Source of the DNA: Streptomyces sp. NBC_00483
Lineage (GTDB): Bacteria > Actinomycetota > Actinomycetes > Streptomycetales > Streptomycetaceae
NCBI RefSeq assembly: GCF_036013745.1
Contig: NZ_CP107880.1
Location: 8,556,001 to 8,620,000 of the forward strand
DNA: 64,000 nt
Direction of reading: 5' to 3'
Every line of letters starts with the position of its first letter. The stretch's first letter is position 1. The notes beneath the pieces were generated by a model that had not been told where the DNA came from, did no database searches, and saw nothing but the letters and a program-made list of their open reading frames with translations. The position numbers and the translations under genes are program-made. This document shows, in pieces, positions 41,375 to 50,269 of the stretch.

Positions 41375-41883
41375 TGTCGAACCTTGCTCGGAATCGTGCC
41401 GGATCCGCACCCGGCCAAGGCCGAGCCTCCCACAGCCGCATGACCGCCCGACGACCCAGCCGTCCGATCGGTGTGCATGTTCGAAGAATGTCACCGTCGA
41501 TGCGCAGGCGTAACGTCGGCGGCCGTCCGTACAACGCCCGCCGGGGGATGGTCATTTGAGGCCGGGCGATGAGCGATCGATGAGCGGTCGAGGGGCGGTC
41601 GAGGGGCGCGTCCCCACGGACACCGTGGAGGTGTTCGTCCCCGGAGCGTTCGCCGCGGGTGACTGGGCGCAGCCTGACATCTTGCTGTTCGTCCGCCACC
41701 TCCATCTACTGGCAGGCTGCGGTCAGTTGGACTGAAGCTCGCCGATGAGCTGCGCGGCTTGCTTCCGCGCCGGCTCCGGCCTCGGGGAACATCGGTACAG
41801 CCGTTGGCGCCGAGAACGGTCACGGTCCGATCGGCGTGAGCGCGCTGACGCGGTTCTCGTACTCGCGACATCGGGGACATCAG
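41375..41883. other. Region without recognised gene
   Basis: About 510 bp. Short frames on both strands show no motif. It precedes a series of gene fragments and is probably decayed. Confidence 0.4.
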
Positions 41884-42088
41884 CGACGCCCGCCCCGCGC
41901 AGTTCCCCATGCCCATGCACCAGATCGCGCTCGCACGACTCGGCCTTCCACCGGTCGACGCCGCCGATCTCGAGGCTCTCGCCCAGCGCTGCGAGGCGTC
42001 GAACCGCTGGAGTTTCGCGCTGGTCCTGGCACCGCCGCGCATCACCGGCACCACCGGACTCGTCGTCAATCCGATCGCCGTCTTCTGA
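41884..42088 (+). pseudogene. Cyclase family (PF04199) C-terminal fragment
   Basis: The frame reading HQIALARLGLPPVDAADLEA, then LAQRCEASNRWSFALVLAPP, RITGTTGLVVNPIAVF and stop, is the end of a cyclase-family (kynurenine formamidase-like) enzyme. The metal-binding N-terminal two thirds are missing. Confidence 0.6.
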
Positions 42089-42172
42089 TCGGGCAGGCGA
42101 CGTGCTCGGCACATCCGGTGCCGAGCGGTCGACTGTTGTTCGTCAGGTGTTGGTCCCGGCCACAGGTGCCCG

Positions 42173-42282
42173 GTGGCCGCGGCGGCCGGCCTCGTTCTCT
42201 TCTTCGGCGCCGACATCGTGACCCACCTGCGAGCTCGCGACCACTCCTTCGGTCTGCAGTACCCGTTCCTTCTGCTGGCCAT
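42173..42282 (+). pseudogene. DoxX-like membrane protein fragment
   Basis: AAAAGLVLFFGADIVTHLRA followed by RDHSFGLQYPFLLLA matches the last TM helices of DoxX-like proteins. No start or earlier helices remain. Confidence 0.5.
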
Positions 42283-42293
42283 ACGGTGGAGCG

Positions 42294-42458
42294 ATGCGGG
42301 ACGACGCCGAGATGCGACAGGTTCTGGCCGGACAGACCGCGCTCGGCCGCGTCGGCGAACCTGAGGAGATCGGCGACGCCATCGCCACGCTGGCCTCCGA
42401 GGGCCTGCGCTGGGTCACCGCCCAGCGGATCGAGGTCTCCGGCGGCGCCCTCCTCTGA
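42294..42458 (+). pseudogene. SDR C-terminal fragment
   Basis: TALGRVGEPEEIGDAIATLA, then SEGLRWVTAQRIEVSGGALL and stop, is the conserved end of classical short-chain dehydrogenases. The Rossmann N-terminus and catalytic YxxxK are absent. Confidence 0.65.
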
Positions 42459-42617
42459 GCGACCGGGCGACGGCCTGTAGAGACGCAGGCAGCGACGGCC
42501 CCGACTCACTCCCAGCGGGTAACTGCATTCGCGGTGTGATGGAGTACCGCCACAAGATGTACGTCACCAAGTGGCGCTGCCCCTGAGCTCCCGGCATCGA
42601 CCCAAGGAACCTCCGCC

Positions 42618-43184
42618 GTGTGGGAGATCGTCCTCCACCTGACCCCGCTGACCGTCGCGGGGTTCCTGCTACTGTGCGCCGTCCTGCCCTGGGCGGCGGT
42701 GGCGCTGCAAGCCCGTGCCCGGGATGTCGTCCCGGTGCTCTCCCGTGCTCTCCTGGTGCTCTGTCTCCTGGTGGTGCTGGCGGCGACCCTGATCCCCGAC
42801 CAGTCGCTGGGCAGTGGCGGGCAGCGCTACGTCATCTGGCTGCCGGGCGAGGGGCTGTGGGGCGACCACATGAGCACGCTCGGAATGAGTGACACGGAAC
42901 GTGGCATGATCGTGCGGCTGCAGTTGGCGAACGCATTGATGTTCGTCCCCCTCGGCCTCCTCCTCGTCCTCGCGAGCCGTCAACCACGCCTGGGCCGTGC
43001 GGCCTTGACCTGTCTGGCCCTGAGCCTTCTCATCGAGGCGGCGCAGTACGCGATGAACGCCGGCCGCACCGTCGACATCGACGACGTACTGTTCAACACG
43101 CTCGGCGGCATCCTCGGAGGTCTCCTCGCCTACCTGCCGCACCGGATGCTGAGCCCCGCATCGCAGCCGCGGCACGCCCAATGA
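42618..43184 (+). CDS. VanZ family membrane protein
   Basis: A 188-aa protein from GTG 42618. There are about four TM helices. The VanZ core is LQLANALMFVPLGLLLVLAS and LLIEAAQYAMNAGRTVDIDD followed by VLFNTLGGILGGLLAYLP, with the E-x2-Q and D-x-DD residues typical of the family. Some members confer low-level teicoplanin resistance; most are of unknown role. Confidence 0.87.
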   Translation: MWEIVLHLTPLTVAGFLLLCAVLPWAAVALQARARDVVPVLSRALLVLCLLVVLAATLIPDQSLGSGGQRYVIWLPGEGLWGDHMSTLGMSDTERGMIVRLQLANALMFVPLGLLLVLASRQPRLGRAALTCLALSLLIEAAQYAMNAGRTVDIDDVLFNTLGGILGGLLAYLPHRMLSPASQPRHAQ

Positions 43185-43349
43185 CCACACGGTGGTGGCT
43201 CAGGAGGTACGGGACATCACTGCCGACGGAGTCCGAGGAAGCCGTCTGGTCCATGTGCAGGCCGGTCATGACGCTCCGTCCGAACAGCCGGCAGCCATCG
43301 CCGCCCACATCCGTGCCCCTGACAGTGGCTGGTCGGCGACAATCGCCTC

Positions 43350-44327
43350 ATGCGTGCACTCCTGACCACCGGCACACCACCCGCGTGGACCGTGACCGAG
43401 ATCGCGCCGCCCGCCGTCGCCCCGGACCAGGTGCTGGTGGAGGTCGCCACCGCAGGGCTGAACCGTGCCGACCTGCTGATGCGCGAGGGTGCTTATGTCC
43501 CGTCCAGTGCCGACTGGAACGTGGGGCCGGACCGTGTCGTTTTCGAGATGGCCGGTCGCGTGCGGACGGTCGGTGACCGGGTCACCGGCATCGTGCCCGG
43601 TGACTGCGTCATGGCGCAGACGGGCGGCGCCTGCGCCGAGTTGGTCGCCGTGGACCACCGGCTCCTGCTGCCCGTGCCCGACCTCCAGGACCTCGTTGCC
43701 GCCGCCGGCCTGCCCAGCGCACTGCTCACCGAGTACGACGCCCTGACCGGGGCGGCCCGGTTCCGGCCCGGCGACCGTGTCCTGATCACCGGTGGCGCCG
43801 GCGGCGTCGGTCACATCGGTGTGCAGCTCGCCCGGGCCCTCGGCGCCGGCACGGTCATCGCTACCACCCGCTCCCGGGCCAAGGCGGGCCTGCTGCGCGA
43901 GTTGGGCGCCACCCGGGTCATCGACACGGCTTGCGAGGACATCGCGACGGCGCTGGGCCCCGACGCCTTTGACGTCTGCCTCGACCACCTGGGCGGCCCT
44001 GTCCTTGCAGGTCTCCTCGGCGCCGCCGCTCCTCGCGCCAGGATCGTGCAGATCGGGCGGCTCGCCGGGGCACATGTCCGTCTTGACCTCGAAACGCTCG
44101 CTGCCCGCCGGATACAGCTGATCGGCACCACCTTCCGCGGCCGCGAGGCCGACGAACTGCACGCCCTCACCGCCCGAGTGCGCGAAGCCCTGCCCGGTCT
44201 GCTGCGCACCCACGACGTGCGTCCTCTCGTCGACTCGGTCCTCGACCTCAGCGAGGCGGAACGCGCTGGGCAACTGCTCGACCGGCCCGGACTCACCGGC
44301 AAGGTGATCCTGCGCATCGGCGTCTGA
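43350..44327 (+). CDS. NADPH:quinone oxidoreductase-like (MDR) dehydrogenase
   Basis: A 325-aa zinc-free medium-chain reductase. The N-terminal GroES-like part is VEVATAGLNRADLLMREGAY. The coenzyme domain has LITGGAGGVGHIGVQLARAL (AxxGxxG loop) and IATTRSRAKAGLLRELGATR. The end of the protein is LDRPGLTGKVILRIGV. No zinc Cys cluster is present, consistent with the quinone oxidoreductase group. It stands alone. Confidence 0.88.
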   Translation: MRALLTTGTPPAWTVTEIAPPAVAPDQVLVEVATAGLNRADLLMREGAYVPSSADWNVGPDRVVFEMAGRVRTVGDRVTGIVPGDCVMAQTGGACAELVAVDHRLLLPVPDLQDLVAAAGLPSALLTEYDALTGAARFRPGDRVLITGGAGGVGHIGVQLARALGAGTVIATTRSRAKAGLLRELGATRVIDTACEDIATALGPDAFDVCLDHLGGPVLAGLLGAAAPRARIVQIGRLAGAHVRLDLETLAARRIQLIGTTFRGREADELHALTARVREALPGLLRTHDVRPLVDSVLDLSEAERAGQLLDRPGLTGKVILRIGV

Positions 44328-44511
44328 CGACAGCCCTGCGGTCTTCACGGCTTGGAGGCTGCACGAATGAGCCGCAGCTGCCCGATCTCAGCGACGTTCT
44401 TCATCAGCTCGGCGTTCAGCCAGGCGACCGGGGCTGCTGCCGCAGCATCACCGCTGTGCGGGAACCCTGGTTACCGAACACCACAGGAACTTCGGAGAAG
44501 AGGCGGTCCGG

Positions 44512-45513
44512 TCATCCGCAGGTAGAGCCACGCACCACGAGCCGGGGCGGGAAAACCCGGGTCTCGTGCACATGCTCGTCGCTCGCTTCGATCTCGTCGA
44601 TGAGGAGATCTATGGCTGCGCGGCCCAGGTCTTCGACCGGCTGGTGGATGGTGGTCAGCGGCACGGCCGCCAACGTCGCGACGTCGAGGTCGCCGTAGCC
44701 GATCACGCGGATGTCGTCCGGGATGCTCAGGCCGCGCGCGGACAGTCCCTGGCACACGCCCACCGCGAGGAAGTCGTTCGTGCAGAACACCGCATCCGGT
44801 ACGGAGTTCAGGCCTCGGGCGATGGCGGCTCCCGCCTCGATCGTCATCGTCTCGGCGACGACCTGCTCGAGTCGGGCGTCCGGAGAGCTGCGGATCGCCT
44901 TACGGGCTCCCTGGTAGCGGTCGGCGCACTGCCGGATCGTCCGGCTGCCGTTGACGACGAGGATGTGACGCGCTCCGTCGTTGAGCAGGTGGTCCACCGC
45001 CAGGCAGCCACCGCTGACGTCGTCGACGGCGACCGAGCAGCCGTCCTGTGCCGGCATCGTCCGGTCGGTCAGCACCAGGGGAATGCCGCGCTGACGCAGC
45101 CTGGTGAGCCGGTCCGGGTCGGCGCCGAGCGGCGCGACGACGACGCCGACCGCGCGTTGCTCGGCAAGCATGGTGAAGTAGCTGCGCTCGCGGTCGGGGT
45201 GGTCGCCGCTGTCGCACAGGACAAGGGAGAGACCGTGCCTGTATGCCGCGTCGGTGGCCCCCCTTGCGATGCGCGCATAGAAGGAGTTCGCGATATCGGG
45301 CAGGACCAGCCCCACCGACGAGGCACGACCGCTGCGCAGGCTGGCCGCCCCCGGGTGCGGCACATAGTCGAGGGCGGCGACCACGGTGCGTACCCGGGCG
45401 GCGGTGTCGGCGCTGACGCGCTCGGGACGGTTGAGGACGTTGGAAACCGTGGACGTGGAGACTCCGGCTGCCTCCGCGACATCCTGGATACGAGCGGGCG
45501 GCTTGCTGGACAT
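44512..45513 (-). CDS. LacI family regulator of sugar locus 2
   Basis: A 333-aa LacI/GalR repressor. The HTH and hinge run RIQDVAEAAGVSTSTVSNVL-NRPERVS; the minor-groove hinge follows near LDYVPHPGAASLRSGRASSV. The sugar-binding domain contains DRTMPAQDGCSVAVDDVSGG, PDAVFCTNDFLAVGVCQGLS and RVIGYGDLDVATLAAVPLTT. ATG 45513 is used; GTG 45516 is equally possible. It is divergent from isomerase C and the rhamnosidase/ABC operon, where candidate operators with a central ACGT lie. It is presumably released by rhamnose or a derivative. Confidence 0.92.
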   Translation of the reverse strand: MSSKPPARIQDVAEAAGVSTSTVSNVLNRPERVSADTAARVRTVVAALDYVPHPGAASLRSGRASSVGLVLPDIANSFYARIARGATDAAYRHGLSLVLCDSGDHPDRERSYFTMLAEQRAVGVVVAPLGADPDRLTRLRQRGIPLVLTDRTMPAQDGCSVAVDDVSGGCLAVDHLLNDGARHILVVNGSRTIRQCADRYQGARKAIRSSPDARLEQVVAETMTIEAGAAIARGLNSVPDAVFCTNDFLAVGVCQGLSARGLSIPDDIRVIGYGDLDVATLAAVPLTTIHQPVEDLGRAAIDLLIDEIEASDEHVHETRVFPPRLVVRGSTCG

Positions 45514-45711
45514 CACGCCCCTTGTCCTCCGATCGCCCGGGTCTCACCAGATGGGGCAGCGCCTGTGCCGCACGGGCACGATGATTTCGGCTCCCGACCT
45601 TAACGAAAAAACTTTACATGGCCGCATCCGAAGCGCACAGGACCACCGGGCCCGGCACACGAAGGTGCTCCGACATCGCAGGGCATGCCCGTCCGGGCCG
45701 GGTGCAAGCCT

Positions 45712-45728
45712 TCTAAAAACGTTTTAGA
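45712..45728. promoter_or_regulatory. LacI-type operator palindrome
   Basis: TCTAAAAACGTTTTAGA has perfect 7-bp arms around ACG, with the central ACGT of LacI-family operators. It lies in the divergent gap, about 200 bp upstream of lacI and 294 bp before isomerase C. Confidence 0.6.
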
Positions 45729-45852
45729 CGCGGCATCTCGCACCCGCCGTCAACCTCCATGTCCGCCTCAACCTTTGGTGGATCGTGGTGAATAGTGACG
45801 TTTGTTCATGGCCGATCACCTCGCCGAAGAAGTTGCTGCACGCGTCTTGTTT

Positions 45853-45862
45853 GAACGTTCCA
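45853..45862. promoter_or_regulatory. GAACGTTCCA site upstream of isomerase C
   Basis: An 8-bp palindrome GAACGTTC in the context TTTGAACGTTCCAAG, 160 bp before the isomerase. The same 10-mer lies before the binding-protein gene at 50180. It is a candidate secondary operator of the LacI regulator. Confidence 0.4.
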
Positions 45863-46021
45863 AGCGTCCTACGGTCGTTCGCACCGAGCCCTCGACCGGG
45901 CTGTGCGGTTCACATCCCGGCAGGCACCGCTTTCCTCGCGCGACGCACCTTCATCCGTGCAGCTGTGCAGCCTCTTCGCCCTGGTATCTCCTGACTTCGA
46001 AGAAAGAGGGATCCAACCTTC

Positions 46022-47503
46022 ATGACCTCGAACCAGATCGCCGACAAGCCGGACGTGGAGACCGCGAACGAGATGGGCGCGTTGCGACGGCTTCTGCCCC
46101 CGGTGTCGCGCAGGAAGACGCGTATCGGTCTGGTGGCAGGCGGGCTGGGGGCCTACTGGCCGCAATTCCCGCAGCTGCTGCCCCAGTTGAAGGAATCCGC
46201 CCGATACGTGACCGAGCGGTTCCAGGCCCTGGACGCCGAAGTCACCGATGTCGGCTTCGTGTCGGACGCCCGCGAGTCCGAAGTCGCCGCCGAGAAGCTG
46301 CGCATGGCCGACTGCGATCTCATCGTCGTGTTCCTCGCCACGTACCTGACGTCGTCCATGGTGCTTCCGATCGCGCAGCGTTCGGGTACTCCGGTGCTGG
46401 TGATCGATCTGCAACCGACGGAGAAGATGGATCACGCGTCCTTCGATACGGGCAGTTGGCTGGCGTATTGCGGGCAGTGTCCGGTGCCCGAGGTCGGGAA
46501 TGTCTTCCGTCGCGCGGGCATACCGTTCCGCTCGGTATCAGGGTGGTTGCGCGATCCCAACGCCTGGCGGCGCATTGAGCGTTGGGTCGCCGCGTCGAAG
46601 GTCAGGGCGGCGCTCCGGCACGCGCGGCACGGTTTGATGGGGCATCTCTACCCCGGGATGCTCGATGTCTCCACGGACATGACGCTGCTGTCGGCCCAGT
46701 TCGGCTCCCACGTCGAAGTCCTGGAATTCGACGATCTCCGGGTCCGGGTCGCCGACGTCGGCGACGGACAGGCCAAGGAGCGGATGAACCTGGCCAGGGA
46801 GATCTTCTCCGTGGACGACTCCGTGGCCGACGAGGACTTCGAGTGGGCCGCCCGGGTCTCTGTCGGCCTCGACCGGCTGGTCGAGGACTTCGGGGTGACC
46901 ACTCTCGCCTACTACCACCGTGGGCTCGACGGCGAGCAGCACGAACGGCTCGGCGCAGGAATGATCCTGGGGGCCTCACTGCTGACCGCGCGCGGCATCC
47001 CGGCGGCCGGCGAGTACGAACTGCGCACATCCGCCGCGCAGTTGGTGAGCGACAGTCTCGGCGCCGGAGGGTCGTTCACGGAGATCCAGGCTCTCAATTT
47101 CACAGACGGCGTCGTCGAGATGGGGCACGACGGACCGGCACACCTGGCCGTCAGCGCGCAGGAGCCCATGCTCCGAGGACTCGGCGTCTACCACGGCAAA
47201 CGAGGCTGGGGCGTCAGCGTCGAGTTCGACGTCGAACACGGTCCCGTGACCGCTTTCGGTATCGGCCAGGACCGGGACGGAACGCTGGTGTTCGTCGCGT
47301 CCGAAGGGAAGACCGTCCCCGGACCCCTCCTGGCGATCGGCAATACCACCAGCCGTGTGGACTTCGGACGGGACCCCGGCGAGTGGGTGGACGCCTGGAG
47401 CGACACCGGCATCGGGCATCACTGGGCGCTGTCCACCGGCCATCGCGCCGCCGAGTACGAGGCCGCCGCCCACCTCATGGGTGTGCCGTTCCGGCAGGTG
47501 TGA
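46022..47503 (+). CDS. L-arabinose/L-fucose isomerase-family protein, paralogue C
   Basis: A 493-aa AraA-fold isomerase, very like paralogue A (shared TRIGLVAGGLGAYWPQFP; YHRGLxGExHERLGAGMILG; GVYHGKRGWGVSVEFDV). The putative catalytic set is present: Glu331 (AGEYELRTS), Glu354 (FTEIQALN), His369 (MGHDGPAH) and His466/467 (IGHHWAL). It is first in the locus 2 operon, 79-85 bp before the rhamnosidase. With two alpha-L-rhamnosidases beside it, L-rhamnose (or a related 6-deoxy or L-sugar) isomerisation is the natural guess, but no kinase or aldolase is near. Confidence 0.87.
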   Translation: MTSNQIADKPDVETANEMGALRRLLPPVSRRKTRIGLVAGGLGAYWPQFPQLLPQLKESARYVTERFQALDAEVTDVGFVSDARESEVAAEKLRMADCDLIVVFLATYLTSSMVLPIAQRSGTPVLVIDLQPTEKMDHASFDTGSWLAYCGQCPVPEVGNVFRRAGIPFRSVSGWLRDPNAWRRIERWVAASKVRAALRHARHGLMGHLYPGMLDVSTDMTLLSAQFGSHVEVLEFDDLRVRVADVGDGQAKERMNLAREIFSVDDSVADEDFEWAARVSVGLDRLVEDFGVTTLAYYHRGLDGEQHERLGAGMILGASLLTARGIPAAGEYELRTSAAQLVSDSLGAGGSFTEIQALNFTDGVVEMGHDGPAHLAVSAQEPMLRGLGVYHGKRGWGVSVEFDVEHGPVTAFGIGQDRDGTLVFVASEGKTVPGPLLAIGNTTSRVDFGRDPGEWVDAWSDTGIGHHWALSTGHRAAEYEAAAHLMGVPFRQV

Positions 47504-47588
47504 CGACCGTTCCCCGGACACATCTCCGTTGCCCTGAAAGACACCACACTTTCCCGACCGCGGGCTGGTCCCGCGAGGAGGCATGACG

Positions 47589-50168
47589 ATGCGCATCGAA
47601 CGACTGGTGGCCGAGTACGGCGCACCCGACCTCGGGATCGGCACGGCCCGCCCGCGGCTCTCCTGGACCCGTAGCGGTGGGGACGCGGAACAGAGCGCGT
47701 ACGAAGTGCGGCTCCGGACCGCCGACGGCGGCACCGAGGTGGCGGGTGGAGCCGGGCCCGAACAGGTGCTTGTCGCCTGGCCGTTCCGGGAGTTGCGATC
47801 GAGGGAGCGCGTCGAGGTCCAGGTCCGGGCCGAGGCGGACGGCACATGGTCGGCGTGGAGCGACCCCCTCGTGATCGAGGCCGGGCTGCTGACACCCGAG
47901 GACATCGAGGCGCGGTTCATCGGCCCACGGGACATCGGCGGTCTCGACGGTGGCACGGTCGTGCTCGCCCGCGACCTCGAGCTGGACGGGGCGGTCGCCG
48001 ACGCGCGGCTGTACATCACGGCACACGGCGTCTACGACGCGTGGATCGGCGACCGCCGGGTGGGCGACCACCAACTCGACCCGGGCTGGACGGCGTACGA
48101 CACCCGCCTGCGCTACCAGACCTTCGACGTCACCGAGCACCTGCGGGCCCCGGGCGGGAACCGGATCGCGGTCGGCCTCGGCAACGGCTGGTACCGCGGA
48201 CAGCTCACGTGGACGCTGCAACGCGACTCCTACGGTGACCGTCTCGGGCTCCTGGCCCAACTCGAGATCACCTACGCGGACGGCCGCCGGCAGACCGTCC
48301 TCACCGACGGCACCTGGTGCGCCGGGGAGACCGGGGTGCTCGCCGACGACCTCTACGACGGCCAGAGCACCGACCTGCGGGTGCCGCTCGCGCCCGAAGC
48401 CGTGGCGACCGGCCCGGTCGATGTCCTCGACGTCGACCTCGGCCGGCTCGTCGCGCCGATGGGCCCGCCGGTGCGCGAAGTCGCGACGGTGCCGGCGTGC
48501 GAACTGCTCACCTCGCCGACCGGAGCGCAGATCATCGACTTCGGAGAGAACGTGGTCGGCTGGGTACGTCTGCGTGTCACGGGGGAGCGCGGCGGCACCG
48601 TCACCGTGCGGCACGCGGAAGTACTCGAAGGCGGAGAGCTCGGCGTACGCCCGCTGCGCGAGGCCAAGGCGACCGACACCTACGTCCTCGCCGGCGGTCA
48701 GCAGGTGCTCGAACCGCGGTACACGTTCCACGGCTTCCGATACGCGGAGGTCACCGGCGCCGAGGTGCGCCCCGAGGACGCCGAGGCCGTGGTGGTCAGC
48801 TCCGACCTGCGCCGTACCGGATGGTTCGAGTGCTCCGAGCCGGACGTGAACCGACTGCACGAGAACGTGATCCGGGGCATGCGCGGCAACTTCGTCGACG
48901 TACCGACCGACTGCCCGCAGCGCGACGAGCGGCTCGGCTGGACCGGCGACATCCAGGTGTTCGCCCCCACCGCCGGCTTCCTCTTCGACGTGGGCGGGTT
49001 CCTCGGCTCGTGGCTGCGGGACCTCGCGGCGGAGCAACGACCCGACGGCGGCGTCCCGTTCGTGGTGCCGGACGTCGTGCGCGAGCACATCGGCGGCCCC
49101 CGGCCCGGTGACGCGCCGCACTCGCCGCCGGCCGGCTGGGCGGACGCGGCGGTCCACGTGCCGTGGACGCTGTACGAACGCTACGGCGACGTCGGCGTCC
49201 TCGAGAGGCAGTACGACTCCATGAAGGCATGGGTCGACAAGGCCCACGCCCTGGCGGGCGAGTCCCTTCTGTGGGACACGGGATTCCAGTTCGGCGACTG
49301 GCTGGACCCGGACGCGCCACCGCACGACGCGGCGGCCGCGAAGGCGGACCCCGCCGTCGTCGCCACCGCGTACCTGGCCCGCAGCGCCCATCTCATGGCC
49401 CGCACCGCCGAGATCCTCGGGCGCGACGCCGACGCCCGGCGGTACGCACAGCTGTCGGCCGACGTCGCGCAGGCCTTCCGCAAGGAGTACGTCGGACCGG
49501 ACGGCACGGTGCGCAGCGACTGCCAGACGGTGTACGCGCTGGTGCTGGTCTGGGGCCTGCTCGACACGGACGCGCAGCGGCGTGGTGCGGGGGACCGGCT
49601 GGCGACGCTGGTCCGTGAGGCCGACTTTCACGTCAGTACCGGATTCCTGGGCACGCCGGTGATCCTGGACGCCCTGTGCGAGGCCGGGCACCCCGAGCTG
49701 GCGCACGCGATGCTCCTGACCCGTACCAACCCGTCGTGGCTGTACCCGGTCGGCATGGGCGCCACGACGATCTGGGAGCGCTGGGACTCGATGCTGCCGG
49801 ACGGGTCGGTCAACCCCGGCGAGATGACGTCGTTCAACCACTACGCGTACGGGGCGGTCGCCGACTGGCTGCACCGGAGCGTGGCGGGACTCGCCCCGGC
49901 CGCGCCCGGCTACCGCGAGGTCACGGTGCGGCCTTTGGTGACCGGCCAGTTGGACAGTGCGTCGGCCCGGCTCGACAGCCCGTACGGCCCGGTCGGTGTC
50001 GCGTGGCGGCTGGCAGGCGAGCGGTTCGAGCTGGAGCTCGACGTGCCGCCCGGAGTCACGGCCCACCTCGACCTGCCGCTGGACGAGCCGGCCCGCAGCG
50101 TCGGGCCGGGCACGCACCACGTGGCCGGGGACTGGGTGCCGGTGGGGAATCCGCTGCCCGCCCGCTGA
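47589..50168 (+). CDS. GH78 family alpha-L-rhamnosidase
   Basis: About 859 residues. N-terminal beta domains (PRLSWTRSGGDAEQSAYEVR; then VYDAWIGDRRVGDHQLDPGW) precede the (alpha/alpha)6 barrel. The GH78 signature NFVDVPTDCPQRDERLGWTG holds the general-acid region (Asp-Glu near residues 446-447). WSGD-like and NHYAYGAVADWLHRSVAGL segments follow, then a C-terminal beta sandwich. There is no signal peptide, so it acts in the cytoplasm on imported rhamnosides. ATG 47589 has AGGAGG at ideal distance; ATG 47583 is too close to it. It lies between isomerase C and the ABC importer. Confidence 0.93.
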   Translation: MRIERLVAEYGAPDLGIGTARPRLSWTRSGGDAEQSAYEVRLRTADGGTEVAGGAGPEQVLVAWPFRELRSRERVEVQVRAEADGTWSAWSDPLVIEAGLLTPEDIEARFIGPRDIGGLDGGTVVLARDLELDGAVADARLYITAHGVYDAWIGDRRVGDHQLDPGWTAYDTRLRYQTFDVTEHLRAPGGNRIAVGLGNGWYRGQLTWTLQRDSYGDRLGLLAQLEITYADGRRQTVLTDGTWCAGETGVLADDLYDGQSTDLRVPLAPEAVATGPVDVLDVDLGRLVAPMGPPVREVATVPACELLTSPTGAQIIDFGENVVGWVRLRVTGERGGTVTVRHAEVLEGGELGVRPLREAKATDTYVLAGGQQVLEPRYTFHGFRYAEVTGAEVRPEDAEAVVVSSDLRRTGWFECSEPDVNRLHENVIRGMRGNFVDVPTDCPQRDERLGWTGDIQVFAPTAGFLFDVGGFLGSWLRDLAAEQRPDGGVPFVVPDVVREHIGGPRPGDAPHSPPAGWADAAVHVPWTLYERYGDVGVLERQYDSMKAWVDKAHALAGESLLWDTGFQFGDWLDPDAPPHDAAAAKADPAVVATAYLARSAHLMARTAEILGRDADARRYAQLSADVAQAFRKEYVGPDGTVRSDCQTVYALVLVWGLLDTDAQRRGAGDRLATLVREADFHVSTGFLGTPVILDALCEAGHPELAHAMLLTRTNPSWLYPVGMGATTIWERWDSMLPDGSVNPGEMTSFNHYAYGAVADWLHRSVAGLAPAAPGYREVTVRPLVTGQLDSASARLDSPYGPVGVAWRLAGERFELELDVPPGVTAHLDLPLDEPARSVGPGTHHVAGDWVPVGNPLPAR

Positions 50169-50179
50169 GGTGTCGGTCC

Positions 50180-50189
50180 GAACGTTCCA
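50180..50189. promoter_or_regulatory. GAACGTTCCA site upstream of the ABC importer
   Basis: Same 10-mer as at 45853, 90 bp before the binding-protein gene. It may be an operator or internal control point for the importer genes. Confidence 0.4.
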
Positions 50190-50218
50190 TCCAGAGGGCG
50201 AGGCTCCCTCACCTCAGG

Positions 50219-50258
50219 TCGGTTTCTCAAAGGCGAGATCGGTTTCTCAAAGGCGAGA
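50219..50258. repeat. 20-bp exact tandem duplication in the importer leader
   Basis: Two identical 20-bp units (50219-50238, 50239-50258), each containing ttctcaaaggcgaga, which can form a small hairpin (TTCTC/GAGAA). They end 11 bp before the binding-protein start, so they overlap the leader and ribosome site and may affect mRNA stability or translation. Confidence 0.75.
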
Positions 50259-50269
50259 AGGGAGCGGCG

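Larger units (their letters stand above)
45514..46021. other. Divergent control region of sugar locus 2
   Basis: About 500 bp, AT-richer than its surroundings, between the LacI and isomerase C genes. It holds a 17-bp palindrome at 45712 and a GAACGTTCCA site at 45853. No gene is supported. Confidence 0.55.

Noticed and set aside
47475..50120. 881-codon frame antisense to the GH78 rhamnosidase
   Set aside because: Shadow frame; the plus-strand protein carries the full GH78 signature.
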